64,000 nt of DNA from Tolypeutes matacus. Its lineage: Eukaryota; Chordata; Mammalia; Cingulata; Chlamyphoridae. Position 1 is the stretch's first letter, and each line of letters starts with the position of its first letter. The position numbers were made by a program, and so were the translations under genes. Location: NCBI GenBank assembly GCA_026826555.1, contig JAKSZT010005175.1, forward strand, positions 541,402-605,401, written 5' to 3'. The notes beneath the pieces are model-generated. The model was not told where the DNA came from. It was given only the letters and a program-made list of their open reading frames with translations, and ran no database searches. Positions 20,480 through 33,358 of this stretch are shown here, one piece after another.

Positions 20480-23229
20480 GTGAAAGTAAATAATGCATTT
20501 ACAGTAATATCATTGAATGTGAGCAGAGTAACTGCCCAATTCAAAGCTGTAGGTTGATAACATAGATTTAGAAAAAAACCATTAGCCATCTATATGCTGC
20601 TTACAAGAGAGTCACCTTAGACCCAGGGATACAAACTGGCTGAAAGTAAAAGGCCAGATAAAAATACTCAAAGCAAACATCCCCCCAAAAAGCAGGAGTA
20701 GCTATAGTGATATTGGACAAAACAGACTTTAAATGCAAAAAATTTATAAGAGATACAGAAGGCTATTACATATTAATAAAAGAGACATTCCCCCCAAAGA
20801 GATAACAGTCATAAATATCTATGCAACTAACCAGGATAAATAAGCATCTCTACAATAATAGTTGGAGACCTCAACACAACACTCACATCATTAGAAAGAA
20901 CAACTAGACAGAAGATCATCAGGGAAACAGGGAACTTGAACAACATGATAAATGAGTTAGATGTAACAGACATACACAGAATGCTGCATCCAAACTCAAT
21001 GGGTTATACATTCTTTTCAAGCGCTCTTGGATTTTCTCCAGGATAGACCACATGTTAGTGCACTATGCAACTGTCAACAAATATAAAAAGACTTAAATTA
21101 TACAAAACACCTTCTCAGATAATAATTGAATGAAACTGAAAATCACTAGTAGATGGGGAAGGGGTAAAACTGCAAATGTGTGGAGGCTGAACAACACACA
21201 CCTAAATAATCAGTAGGTCAAAGAAGAAATGGTAAGTGAAATTAGTAAATATATTAAGATGAATGACAATGAGAACATAATTTATCAAAACTTGTGAGAT
21301 ACAATTAAAGCTGTGCAAAATTTATTGCCCTAAATGTCTATATTATAAAAGAAGAAAGAGCTAAAATCAAAGATCTATTTGAACAACTGAAGAAACTAGA
21401 AAAAAACAAACAGCAAAACATTCCCAAAGCAAGCAGAAGGAAAGAAATAATAAAGAGTAGAGCAGAAATAAAAGAAATTGAGAACAAAAAAATAATAGAG
21501 AAATTCAATGAAACAAAGTGTTTCTTTGAGAAGATCAGTAAAATAGACAAACCTTTAGCTAGACAAACAATGAAAAGAAGAGAGAAGATGGAAATAAATA
21601 AAATCAGAAATGAAAGGGGAACTTATGACTGACCCCAGGATCATAAGAGGACAAACTGTATGCCAATAAACTAGACAACTGAGATGAAACAGACTAAATG
21701 CACAACCTACACTGATGCTACAAGAAATACAACTCAACAAACCAATCACATTTAATGAGATTGAATCAGTCATCAAAAAAGCTCCCAACAAAGAAAAGTC
21801 CAGGACCAGATGGCTTCACGGGTATATTCTACAGGCATTTAGAGAGGAATTAGCATCAACCCTTTTAAAACTCTTCCAAAAAATTGAAGAGGAAAGAAAA
21901 TTGCACTATACATTTTATGAAGCGAACATCACCCTAATATCAAAGCCAAATAAAGTCACTGCAAGAAAAGAAAATTACAGACCAATCACTCAAATGAATA
22001 CAAATGCAAGACTTCTAAACAAAATACTTGCAAATAGAATCCACAAGCACATCAAAAGATTTATACATCATGACCAAGTGGGTTTTGTTCCTAGGTTGCA
22101 AGGTTGGTTCAACATAAGAAAAACAATTAATGTAATAAAACACATTAACAAATTTAAGAAGAAAAAAAAAACCATGATCATCTCAATCAATTCAGAAAAG
22201 GCATTTGACAAAATCCAGCATCATTTCTTGGTAAAAATACTTTGAAAGATAGGAATAGAAGGAAAATTCCTCAATATGATAAAAGGCATATGTGAAAAAC
22301 ACGCACCCAGCATCATACCATGTGGGGAAAGGTTGAAAGCGTTCCCTCTAAGACTGGGAACAAGACAAGGATACCCACTGTCACCAGTGTTTTTCAACAT
22401 TCCACTTGAAGTTCTAGCTACAGTAATTGGATAAGAAAAAAAAAGGCATCCATAGAGTAAAAGAAGAAGCAAAACAATCATTATTTGCAGATGACATTAT
22501 CCTATAGTTAGAAAATTCTGAAATGCCTATGACAAAGATACTTGAACTAATAAATTCAATATGGCAGGATACAAAATCAACACACAAAAATAAAAAATGT
22601 TTCTGTTAACTAATATTGAACAATCTGAGGAGCAAATCTAGGAAAAATTCCATTTACAATAGCAACAAAAAGACTCAAATATTTAAGAATCAGTTTAACC
22701 AAAGTACAGGACTTTGTGCAGAGAACTATAGAACAATGCTAAAAGAAGCCAGCAAAGAACTAAACAAATGGGAAGACATTCTATGTTCATGGATTGGAAC
22801 ACTAAATATTGTGAGGATGTCAATCCCACCCAAACTGACTTATAGATTCAATGCAATACCAAACAAAATTCCAACAACCTACTTTGCAGAAATAGAAAAG
22901 GCAATTACCAAATTTATTTGGAAGGGAAAGTGTATCTGAATAGCCAAAAACTTTTTAAAATAGAAGAGGTACATGGGAAAAATTTCACTGCCTCATCTCA
23001 AAACATATTACGAAAGTACAGTTGTTAAAACAGCATAGTATTGCATAAAGATAGGCACATTGATCAGTGGAATATAATTGAGAGACCAGAAATAAATCCT
23101 CACCTGTATGGCCAAATGGTTTTTGTTTTTTGTTTTTTGTTTTTCCTTGTTTATTTATTTTCATTTTTCATAAACCTACCAAAGCCATGTTAACAGGACA
23201 AAACAGTCTTTTCTACAAATGGTACTGGG
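20480..23229 (+). pseudogene. ORF2: LINE-1 ORF2p of L1-B
   Basis: Endonuclease traces (QESHLRPRD, GDLNTTLTS-like) are followed by an open stretch at 21715-22245 with RT motifs ENYRPITQMN, VGFVPRLQGW and [10 protein letters not shown]. The catalytic FADD box survives near 22485-22496 (SLFADDIIL), directly followed by a stop. Homology runs to a GTACTGGGA box near 23229 and ends before the C-terminal cysteine region. Several stops and indels make it non-functional. Confidence 0.82.
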
Positions 23230-24000
23230 AGTGAAGAGTTCTATAAATGTCTGTTAAGTCAAGGTGGTTAGAGTATCTTTAGAGTCTTCTATTTCTTTTT
23301 TGATCTTCTGTGTAGGTTATCTATCCATCATTGAAAATGGTATATTGAAATCTCCTACTATTAATTTAGAACCACCTATCTCTCCCTTCAAATCTGTCAA
23401 TAATTTGCTTCATGTATTTTGGGGCATTTCTCCTAGGTGTGTATACACTTATGACTGTTAAATCTTCTTAAATTGACCTCTTTACAATATATAGTGATCC
23501 TCTTGTTTTTCTAACAGTTTACTGACTTAAAGTCTATTTTTCCTGAAATTAGTATAGGTTCACCAGCTATATACTAATATACTAATTCCATGGTATATTT
23601 TGTTCCATTTTTTTCACTTCAGCCTCCTTATGTACTTGAATTTAAGGTGAATCTCTTGTAATCAGCATATTGTTGGGTCATGCTTTTTTATCCATTCTGC
23701 CAGTCTCAGGCTTTTGACTGGGGATTTTAATCTATTTACATTTAAAATAACAATCACTGATACAGGACTCCCTTTTGACATTTTTCTATTTTGTATTTGT
23801 AATTCTAATATATTTTTGAGCTTCAATTCTTCCATTAATGCTTACCTCTATATTTATTTGACATTTTGTATTGTACCATTTTGAGACCCACCTCATTTCT
23901 TACTGAATTTTTTTTCTTGTGTTTTTTGTATATACCATTTAGTTAAAATTTAACGTCCTAAATCTTTGAGGTGGATTCTTAAACATAAAAGGGAGAAAAT
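23230..24000 (-). mobile_element. Old LINE-1 fragment (endonuclease region), reverse orientation
   Basis: The plus strand reads as the antisense of L1 ORF2 endonuclease sequence, with TTGGGTCATGCTTTTTTATC, a CCATTCTGCCAGTCT block and GGGGCATTTCTCC. On the minus strand, residues such as PKYMKQIIDRFEG and LDLTDIYRTL are visible. It abuts the truncated end of L1-B in head-to-tail opposition. Right edge approximate. Confidence 0.7.
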
Positions 24001-26146
24001 GAAGTTAAAAGTGATATATTCGCAGACTATGGAGCATTTGGAATATAAATGTAAAGGGCAGATTTGGTTTGGAGTGTAATGAGGACCCCCAAAGTTCTTA
24101 AGCACTGTCGTGTATAAAAGCATATCCACAGTAAAGAAAGGATGGTGATAAGAGAAAAGTTAAGAGCTTATGTTATGACTCATATGTGAAACTAAAGAAC
24201 ACAGTGTCAGAGTTGTTTCAATCAATGAATATAACAGGTTTGTTCAGATTCATCATAGAGAGTAAAGGAGAGGAATGTATCTCTGGTTGATTACACTACA
24301 TGTTTGCCTCTTCACAAATCCAAAACTTTCTTTCAATCTCAATGAAACTCCCACTGTCCCATTGTAGTATGAGTAGGAAATTTTTCTTCTCACAATAGTT
24401 TTCAGGTGAACATTATGAAAGGGAGAGTGAGAGAGAGAAAAAGGAAAGAGAATCAGGTAAGAAAAAAATCAACAAGATGGTCCTTAAAACAATTTTGATG
24501 ATGGAGATTTGATTTAACCACAGAATCTTAAAAGACACCCATTTTTAATTGATAGTGTTTGCATTACTTGTGTTTTGAGAATGATGTCTCTCACATTAGG
24601 AGTCTTTTCATAAATACCGTGATGCACATGCCAAAGAAGTCCCTTGAGAATTAATAGAAAACTTGATTTCCCTGAGGTTTACATAATTATTTTTAATGAC
24701 CTATCTAGTGATAGAGTATCCTACCTTTTCATAATTTATTCCTAAGTGTTTATAGACCAAGGTTTATATTCTGAAATTACCTAAAACAGATAACACCAGG
24801 TGTCCTATCACAACCATGAGAAGAACTCAAAATCTGAGCACTGATTCTTAATGTATTTATATTAAAGCATTAATATTACAGAAATATACACTTTCCTAAA
24901 ATATTTCAGCATTGTCCTCATTTTTATATTTATTTCACTTTGCTTTACTATAAATTGAAGACATTGTGGAAAGTCATGATGAGACACAGTATTGTGGATA
25001 ATTCTGATCTATTCTGAGTACAACAGTATCATATTTTATCAGTGAATGTAAAGGTAGTGCTATAAATGACTCAGGAAAATACTTCTGGAATTAACTTTAA
25101 AAGTTAATTCTAATTTAGATTAATAATTAATATTTCACATCAGAAAGATAAAATGAGTTTTCTCCTAGTTATTATTCAGATACAAGGACTTATGTAAATG
25201 ATGTTTACTGGAACTTCAATAAACATAAAAAATTTGGATGATCATTGAATTTCCATAAATATATAACATATTAGAAGTCAATTAGTATGCAAACTTTAAA
25301 AAATAAATTGGCCTCTATAGTGATTTATCAAAAATGAGGACTTTAATTCATATAGAAGAAGTTTCAGAGGGTACTCTTTCTTGACCCCATTTTTTAATAG
25401 TTTCCCTTCCTCTTCCTTCTGTTCTGGGTCAATACCCATGCAAGTTTTGTGATCTGTTCCTTCCTTCTCATCCCTTCACACCCAAAAATGCGAAAGGACT
25501 GGTGACAACTATAGCTCTATGTATATTGGGATTCTCAACATGTTCCCTGGTGAAATGATTTCCTCTCAGAGAATCGAGAAATTTCATTCCATACAGCTCA
25601 GAGATGTAAGGATAGAAAGTACAATGTCCTGAAGTGGGCACAGGGATAGATTCTTAATGCGTGTATTCAAACTACTAAGACCATGGCATGTTCTTTGATT
25701 TTGCAAAATATTTCACCAATGAGGATGCAGACCCATATCATAACGTATGAAAAGGGACAGTCTTAGCATGGCCTGCCGCCTTTCTCTGGGGCCTGCAAAT
25801 ACATATTGTGCTCAGGATCAGCCTCGTAGGATAAAACAAAATTCCCTAAAAGATATGGAGGCAGCCATTAAATTTCTTCTCTAATTGTATCAAGCACATG
25901 TAACTATTCACTAGAGACAGACTGATTCTGGTGGGCATGTTTTACAGCATCTAGCTTACATCCATGTTTTATATCTGTCTATGATTGGGAAGGAGTGGAA
26001 TTCCTCCACTGGGACACAACATGAACATGAGAGAAGAATGCTGTGTGCAGAACATGTTCGAACATTGGTGAGATTGAGACTGACTGGCTATGGGGAACAA
26101 ATATCCACTAATGAATCTAAGCTTGTTCTTTCCATGAAAGCGCTTT
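24001..26146. other. Spacer, no gene seen
   Basis: About 2.1 kb of AT-rich sequence with no long frame. A purine-rich run (GA repeats) sits near 24420-24450. The segment 25380-26140 is less AT-rich and may be an unclassified old repeat. Confidence 0.45.
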
Positions 26147-26960
26147 TTTTTTTTTTTTGGCTGAAGACACTTACACTTTATTGGAGTGGGTTGATATCTG
26201 TCAGGTGTCTCTCATTTTGACTGAAACATGGCACCCACTCCAAGGAAAAATCCTATATACCTCCTAAGAATATTGTCATATATATTCTTTAAGTCAGAAA
26301 CCTCTGGATTATGTAGAATATGACAGGTCAAGTGGATGAGCCATTGTGTAGTGCCACAAGTATTTTGTTATATATTGATTTCTTGGTTAACATAATGTTA
26401 TAATTCCATCAGCCCTCAGAAAATGGCACTTCCTGAGTTCTTGCAGATAAGAAAGATAACCCATATATGGATTATATATTGATTTGAATTAAGATGAATG
26501 CCAGGCATCCAGAATGGCTTTATGGTGGCCAATTATCCACTATCTGGCTTATTCTTCTCCTTAATGGATACTGATATATTTGCAGCTCCATAATGATCTC
26601 TGTTTCCATCATATTGGACAGGTGGTAGCAACAGGAACTAGACTGGCTTTGAAAAGTGTGAGCTCATGCTGTTATGCACATCCTTGCCACCATTCCAGCC
26701 AATATAGCTACTTTGTTCACGTGGTAGACAGCCAACAATAGGGTGATAGATGTATAAAACCAGGTGACCTAACTGACTGTCATTCTATTTGGACTTTTAG
26801 TTTCTTCTCCATGGTAGATGCACTCTGGTGGGCATTTGATGTAAATATCTCCTCACTTCATATCTACTCCAACGGCTCTATCCATATGCCTCTTCTACAC
26901 ATAACCCTGTTCTTGAGCTATCAGTTTTTCCATGTGCTGGAACCTATGCAAAACTGACAT
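26147..26960 (-). mobile_element. Retroposed sequence of unknown source, reverse orientation
   Basis: A T-run near 26147-26158 is followed on the plus strand by the complement of a poly(A)-signal end; the minus strand reads CCAATAAAGTG about 20 bases before the A-run. This is the expected 3' end of a reverse-transcribed RNA. Upstream on the minus strand I recognise no coding sequence. It could be a processed pseudogene UTR or an ERV internal fragment. The right edge is arbitrary and no target duplication was found. Confidence 0.4.
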
Positions 26961-27460
26961 TCTGCTCCCATTTGGACAGGTGAATCTCAGAGTGGTATAT
27001 TTTCCAAAAATGTTAGATATTTTAATGTTAGGTTATAAATTTATATAAATCCTTAAATTGCTGTATCATTATGTTAAACTAAATGTTCACTAAAAATAAG
27101 GCATATAATAATGTTTCTTTTTCTAAATATAATATTAATATTATTTTAATTATTTTGATGACAGAAAACCTTGTTTCATATCATTAATACATAAAATAAA
27201 ACAATTTATCACAGAAGCCAATGTTATCACAGAGACTTTCAATAGAACCAATAACTACCGCTTGGTTAGGAAGATAACTAAAAGATGATCACAAGCATCA
27301 GCATGTAGAGTTTGGTTGTGACCTTAGTGATGAGCAAGTTCTGTGAAAAAGTTAGGGAAGAGAAAAATAGGGAAGAGAATAACTCCATACTCCCTGTTAT
27401 ACCTATTTAAGGCATCCGCTCTGTCATTGACTCTTAAACAGTAGGCATCTTACCTTAATA
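26961..27460. other. Spacer, no gene seen
   Basis: AT-rich sequence without a recognisable feature. Confidence 0.45.
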
Positions 27461-27966
27461 TTGGTGGTAGATTCATTCATGTATCCCAACAAAACAGAAG
27501 TTCATAGTCTTAATCCACATTCTTGTAAATGTGAACCTATGTGTAAATAAGACACTTTGAAGATTAATTATAAGTTAAGTTGTAGACTCACTTGTGAATA
27601 TTCCTACTTAGGTCTAAAACCCTATTTGTTGTGAAAAACTGAATCAAGATTGGCATTAATCCTTATTAGTGGAGGCTTCATAAAGGAAGGGAATTCTGAT
27701 GCAGTCAGAGATACTACAAGGTTTAGAAGACAGTTAGTCAGAGAAAGTCATAAGAAGAGTTCATGTAAGGGAGGCAAAAATGCAAGCCAAGACACCCAAA
27801 GAGTGTGAAAAGCCAGCACAAGAAAGCTACTGACTTCATGGAGGTAACATTGTCTGTCAAGACCTTGATGTTGGATTTTTAGCACTGCAGATTGTGAGCC
27901 AACAAATCCTGTTGTCAAGCCAACAAATATGTGATATTTGTTACAAGAACCATGGTAAATTAAGAT
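27461..27966 (+). repeat. Old LTR-like repeat (MaLR/ERVL type)
   Basis: The order of motifs is that of a common old mammalian LTR: a TAGATTCATTCATGTATCCC start, CTTAATCCACATTCTTG, GTGAACC..GTAAATAAG, GGCATTAATCC, and an end reading TTTGTTACA...CCATGGTAAATTAAG. The same type occurs at 54047-54550 and, reversed, at 59640-60045. Exact family name not assigned. Confidence 0.5.
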
Positions 27967-28524
27967 ACCATTCTTTTCCTGTAGGGTCCTGAACTTTTAA
28001 GTTTCCAGTTATTTGTTACTCATATTGTTCCCTCTGGATACTGCTCTTCACTTATTAAAATCCTACTTATCCTGAAATATTCTTTGGACATGACATTTCT
28101 ATGGAAAAATATTTTCTTCTTCTTGGCCACTATTTGCTCTTCATATTCCAATATAGCATGTTTGTACTTCTTTAATCACAGCTTGCATTGCACTCTTACA
28201 TTAATATATGTTTTTCCAAAAAAAAATATGCACATCTTTTCTGGAACGATTTCTTATAACCAAGAGCTCTTCAGCTATATCTTGCTTACACTCTGTGCCC
28301 TCACTATCCAGCATCTTGTCCAAAACATCTATATTGTGAGTACTTGATAAGCAGTAAATAAAACCAGCAATCAATGCAATTAGTCTGCAAGGTGGATCTA
28401 CCTCATTCTTTGTGAGAAGCCCAAATGTATACATGATCACCACTTAAAGATATTTCATCAAGATATAAATATATATACATATTTATATGTCATATATATA
28501 TATATATTATTTCAGACTTCTGGA
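27967..28524. other. Spacer with AT microsatellite
   Basis: No gene. An imperfect (AT)n tract lies at about 28465-28510, just before the 5' end of L1-C. Confidence 0.5.
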
Positions 28525-29774
28525 AAGATGGAGGATTAGAGATGTACAGGGCTTGTTTCTTTTCCAGAAAAATAGTTAAATGATAGGCAGAAACTGTTCA
28601 GATCAACAGTTACAGGGCTCTGGAGACTATGTAAAGCCTGGGCAACACCCAGAAGAGAAGGGTGAAAAAAAGGAAATGTTGCATGGAGGATATATGTGTG
28701 ACTTGGGCCACTCATTTGCTGATGCCAAACCCCCACTCTTGGAGCTGAGAACATCAGGTCCTTTGGTTCCTGACTGGTACCTATAGAGCCATAGGGCTAA
28801 AGGGATCTCCTTCTCCAGAAAGAGGGAGAAGGAGGAACCCAGTCTACTGCTGATCCAGCTTTTGACTTATGAATTTGGTTTGCTGTGTAGCATAGGTCCT
28901 ACCCTTTCAAGATGGAAAGGTACCCAGGAGAGAGCTAAAGATGGCCTGCCCATACAAACACCCTCCTTAGTGACCTGGACTGGATGCTGCTGACAGAGGG
29001 GAGAGGAAATCTCTCTCTTCCCTGGGAAAATGGAGAGTATAGCCAAGGGAGGAGAGTGCCTTCTGATAAGCAAGTTTGAATTAAGAGGCTTGGCTCTGAA
29101 TAACCCACCATGAGGAGGAACTCTCTGGGACATTACTTCTATATTAACCACCCAGGTGGGGTTCAATGAACACATTCACTCCCAGAGTTTGAGTGGAAAG
29201 GTTTGCTGAAGAAAACCATCTGCCTGCAGTCCAAGAACATGTACTCCAGGGGTAAAATAAATAAATAAACAAAGCTTTTTGGTGCCTTTATTATTCTATA
29301 ACCCCATTAGTGGGTCCCTGGCCTTGTTTTGAGCAATTAAACAGGGGCAATCCTAAATACCTAGCATAAGGTGAATCAAAAGTCAAAGAAGAGCAGTAAT
29401 ACAAAGCCACTCAACACTAAATCAGTAACCAAGAGAAAAAAACTGATCATCATATTAAACTCACTATCATAATCAGATAACTAAACCTGAGCAAAAATTA
29501 AAAGCCATACTAAGAAACAAAAAAATATGGCCCAGACAAAGGAACAACTCAAGATTCCAGACAAGACATAAGATTTGAAACAACTGATCAATGATGTTCA
29601 TAAAAATCTCTTAAATCAATTCAAGTTGTTGCAGGAAACTGTGGCTAAAGAGATAAAAGACACTAAGAAGACACTGTGAGCACAAAGAAGAATTTAAAAG
29701 CTTGAATATAAAAACAACTGAGCTTATTTGAATTAAAGACACAAAGAATGAGATTAAAAATACATTAGAGACAT

Positions 29775-30340
29775 GGAAATAACCCAAGTGTCCATCAACC
29801 AATGAATGGATAAACAAAATGTGGTATATACATACGATGGAATATATGCTGTAGTAAGAAGAAATGTGGGACACATGTAATAACATGGATGACTCTTGAA
29901 GACATTATATTAAGCAAAGTAAGCTGGACACAAAAGGACAAATATTGCATGGTCTCATTAATATGAATTAATATGAAGAATAAACACATGGAGTTAAAAC
30001 TTAGAGTATAGGTTATTAGGAGATAAGAGGAGGGTTGAGAAGAACTATTGATGTTTAATGTATATAGACACTTTAATTAACTTGACTGTAAAAGTGTGGA
30101 AATGGATAGGGTTGACAGTAACACATTATAGTGAGCAGCAACTGGTTATAAATGGAATTGCTGAAAAGGGTAGTCTGAAGAAGGAAATGTCAATTGAAAG
30201 AAAGCTAAAGAATAATCTAGGGACTGAACAATACAGTGAACCCAGATATGGATGAGAATTGTGGTTGAAGGTACAAATGCAAGAGTGTCCTTCTGTGAGC
30301 CTGAAATTGTACCCAACAGGGCAAAAAGAAAGACAAAATA
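29775..30340 (+). mobile_element. LINE-1 3' end (ORF2 C-terminus plus 3'UTR) sitting inside ORF1 of L1-C
   Basis: In the middle of ORF1 the sequence switches to the ORF2 C-terminal block (CCCAAGTGTCCATCAACC, then ATGGATAAACAAAATGTGG) and a 3'UTR like that at 36300-36560. It then returns at the ORF2 start (CATTGAATGTTAATGG). The C-terminal half of ORF1 is missing. A 5'-truncated L1 insertion plus deletion is the simplest reading; no clean target duplication is visible. Confidence 0.65.
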
Positions 30341-30379
30341 CATACATTACATATGAAAGCCAAAGGATAAAATGGTCAA

Positions 30380-31519
30380 ACTAAGTAATGTCTTTACAAT
30401 ATCAACATTGAATGTTAATGGATTAAACTCCCCAAAAGACATATGTTGACAGAATGAGTAATATGTGTGTGTGTGTATGTGTGTGTGTGTATATATATAT
30501 ATGTATATATATATGAGCCATCTATATGCTGTATGCAAGAAACACAGTTTAGACCATAGGCTGAAAGTGAGAGGTTTGAAAAAGATATTTCACACAATAA
30601 CCAAAGAACTATGGGAGTAGCTACACTAATATTGGAAAAAAACAGATTTTATATGCAAAAGTGTTATGAGATGCAGAAATCTATTACATATTTTTTTAAA
30701 AGGGGGCAATCCGCTATAAAGAAATAATAGTCATAAATATTTCTGCACCTACCCAAGATGACCCAAAATAAATGATGCAAACATTGGCAAAACTCGAAGG
30801 AGAAATAGAGGTCTCTACAATAATAGTTGGAGCCTTCAATATGCCTCTCACATCAATAGATAGAACAACTAGACAGAAGATCAACTAGGAAACAGAGATC
30901 TTGAACAATATGATAAATGAACTAGACCTAACAGACATATAGAATATTCCACTCCAAAAGAGCAGGTTAGAAAATCTCTTCAAGTGCTTATGGACCTTCA
31001 TCCAGGATATACCACAAGTTAGGTCACAAAACAGACCTTAATAAATTTTAAAGATTGAAATTATGCAAAGCACCTTCTCTGCTCATAATGGAATGAAGCT
31101 GGAAATCAATAATAGGTGGGAGTTGGGAAATTTTGAAAACATATGGAGGCTAAACCACACACTCTTAAACAATCAGTAGGTCAAAAAGAAATTGCAAGAG
31201 AAATTGCTACATATCTCGAGATGAATGAAAATGAGAACACAACTTATAAAAACATATGGGATGCAGTGAAAGAAATGCTGAGATGGAAATTTATATCCCT
31301 AAATGCTTATATTAAAAAAGGACAAAGGAGCTCAAATCAAAGACCTAATTGAACTCCTGGAAGAACTGGGAAAAGAACAACAAATTAATCCTAAATCAAT
31401 TAAAAGGAAAGAAATAACAATAATCAGAGCATAAACAAAAGGAAATTGAGAACAAAAAAGCAATAGCGAGAATCAACAAAACCAAAACCGAGTTCTTTTA
31501 GAAGATCAATAAAATTGAC
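30380..31519 (+). pseudogene. ORF2: LINE-1 ORF2p of L1-C, endonuclease part
   Basis: The block begins with the [12 protein letters not shown] box (TTGAATGTTAATGG at about 30409) and shows degraded endonuclease motifs up to the KKGQRSSNQRPN region, with numerous stops. A TG/TA microsatellite has expanded inside it at about 30464-30515. It is interrupted at 31519 by a nested L1 and continues at 33371. Confidence 0.78.
30464..30515. repeat. (TG)n/(TA)n microsatellite
   Basis: Alternating TG then TA dinucleotides lie within the ORF2 endonuclease sequence, in place of the coding between the RLAEWI- and CCLQETH-equivalent boxes. Confidence 0.9.
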
Positions 31520-33358
31520 TGATGCTTAATCTGGACAGAATTTATGATAAGGTTGATTGTAACAGTTTGGCAACGGACTGAGGTGATGATGGCAGAGCGA
31601 TATGAGTGTAACTGATGGCACTGAAATGTGACTGAAAGTGGTTGATAGGGGAAGGTTTGGGCTATCCTTGCTGCTGGAAGGAAATCTAGAGGATAAAACA
31701 GGTAACTATACAACTCAGTGAACTATGGGGAGGCCTAGGATTGTGGTTAAAAATACAATTATAAGGAAAAAAAAATACAATTATAAGAATGTTCTTTCAG
31801 TATCCATAACAAAGCTACAGCACTAGCACAGGGTGTCGATAGTGATGTGATATATGGGGACAAATGCACCTATAGCATACTTTTATGAGATATGAATGTG
31901 TTTGTTGATAGATAAAGACCCACACAGTAGCCAACAAAATACTAAACTCCCATCTTGGGGAGTCCTGCCACTTTATAAATAAAATGGAAAAAAAAAAAAA
32001 ACCTATAGAATATATAGGCAGTACTTAATAAAAGAAAACAAACCAGTATGCCAAGCCTTCCAACATAATGCTTGCTTTAAGAACTTTATTCCTGTAAAAG
32101 TGAAACTTAGCCTAATTATAATTAATTCTTAAGAGTTGCCACCTGAAAACCTACTCATCTGTGGCTTCTCTATAAGTCAAACAGCAAATAAACTCACTAC
32201 CTTCCCCTCAACATGTGTAATGACTCCCAAGGATGACCCTCCCTGGTACCAAGGAATTATTACTGGTGATGTATTTGGAAAAAGATGTTGAATAAAATGA
32301 GAAAACATTAAATAAAAAATAGTTTTTAAAGCTAAGATATTTCAAAGTGAGTTGGGAGGTCATTCTGGTGGTAACATTTATGCAGGTTTCAGACAGATCT
32401 CAAAAACTGCCACAGTAAACAAAGCCTCAAACAAAAGTGCTCCCATGGGCTCTAGGGACTGCCAGACACTATAAGCAAGGCACAAAGCCTCATGAAATCA
32501 AAACCTCCTTCAGTTGGGGATATATGGTAATCAATTTCTCCAATATAACATATATAGACTCATTTATAATGTCCCTATTCATGATTCTTCTACCCTTTTT
32601 GTTGGAATGTGTAATTATTCCAATACCCATTTAGTATATGACTTAGAGACTTAAATATTCAGATTGTTCATATGCTGTTTGAGCCCTGAATCCCATGAGA
32701 GTTGTGGCTAACATCTACTCTCAAGTTCTTCAGGCTTGTCCTGAACAACTAAAAAAATGATGATGATGGACAAGTCCCATCCCAAAAAAATCAAGGAAAA
32801 CAGTTCCATCTATCCCATAATATCTAAGACTCTTCACTATCTGAAGTAGTCAGAGTAGGTATCATTCCAAATTCCTTAAGAATGAGGCATCAACAAAGAT
32901 AAGGGGTGAGTGAAACCATGAACCAAAATAGATTTGTTGATGCTCTAGTTAGTGTTGTGTGGTAATGGAAGAACTTGTAACATTGGTATATATAAATAGT
33001 GGTTGCCACAGGTTCAGAGGGGTGGGGAAGGATGAATATGTGGAACACAGGCCATTTTTGGGGTATTGGAATTATTTTGTGTGATACTACAATGACAGAT
33101 AAATGACATTATACATTTGTAAAATGCTATAAAATTATACAGCACAAAGTATAAACCATACTGTAAGATATAGACGTTGGTTAGTAACAATGCTTCAGTA
33201 TTGGTTCATCAACTGTAACAAATGTACCATACTAATATATGATATTGTGAATAGGGGAAAATGTGGATGGGGGATTATATGGGAATCTCCAGTACTTGTG
33301 ATGTAATGTTTCTGTAATCTAAACTTCTGTAAGATTAATTTTTCTATTACAAAAAGTA
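31520..33358 (+). mobile_element. 5'-truncated LINE-1 (3'UTR only) nested in L1-C, with target duplication
   Basis: L1-C ORF2 stops at AATAAAATTGAC (31508-31519) and resumes after AATAGAATTGAC (33359-33370), a 12-bp target duplication with one mismatch. The insert is entirely L1 3'UTR. Its first part resembles the 3'UTR of L1-C. Its later part aligns with the long extension of L1-D (TGACTCCCAAGGATGA, a GAAAAAGATGTTGAATAAAA block, terminal TGTAATCTAAACTTCT). The frames found in L1-D and the right-hand copy are not open here. Confidence 0.85.

Larger units (their letters stand above)
18650..23229 (+). mobile_element. LINE-1 (L1-B): 5'UTR, ORF1 and most of ORF2; 3' end missing
   Basis: The stretch 18700-19430 matches the 5'UTR of L1-C (for example TTTGAATTAAGAGGC). 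ORF1 follows, then ORF2 from about 20480. L1 homology continues to about 23229, where the sequence switches to an L1 in the opposite strand. The copy is older than L1-A and L1-D, with scattered stops and indels in both ORFs. The left edge is not marked by a target duplication and is approximate. Confidence 0.82.
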
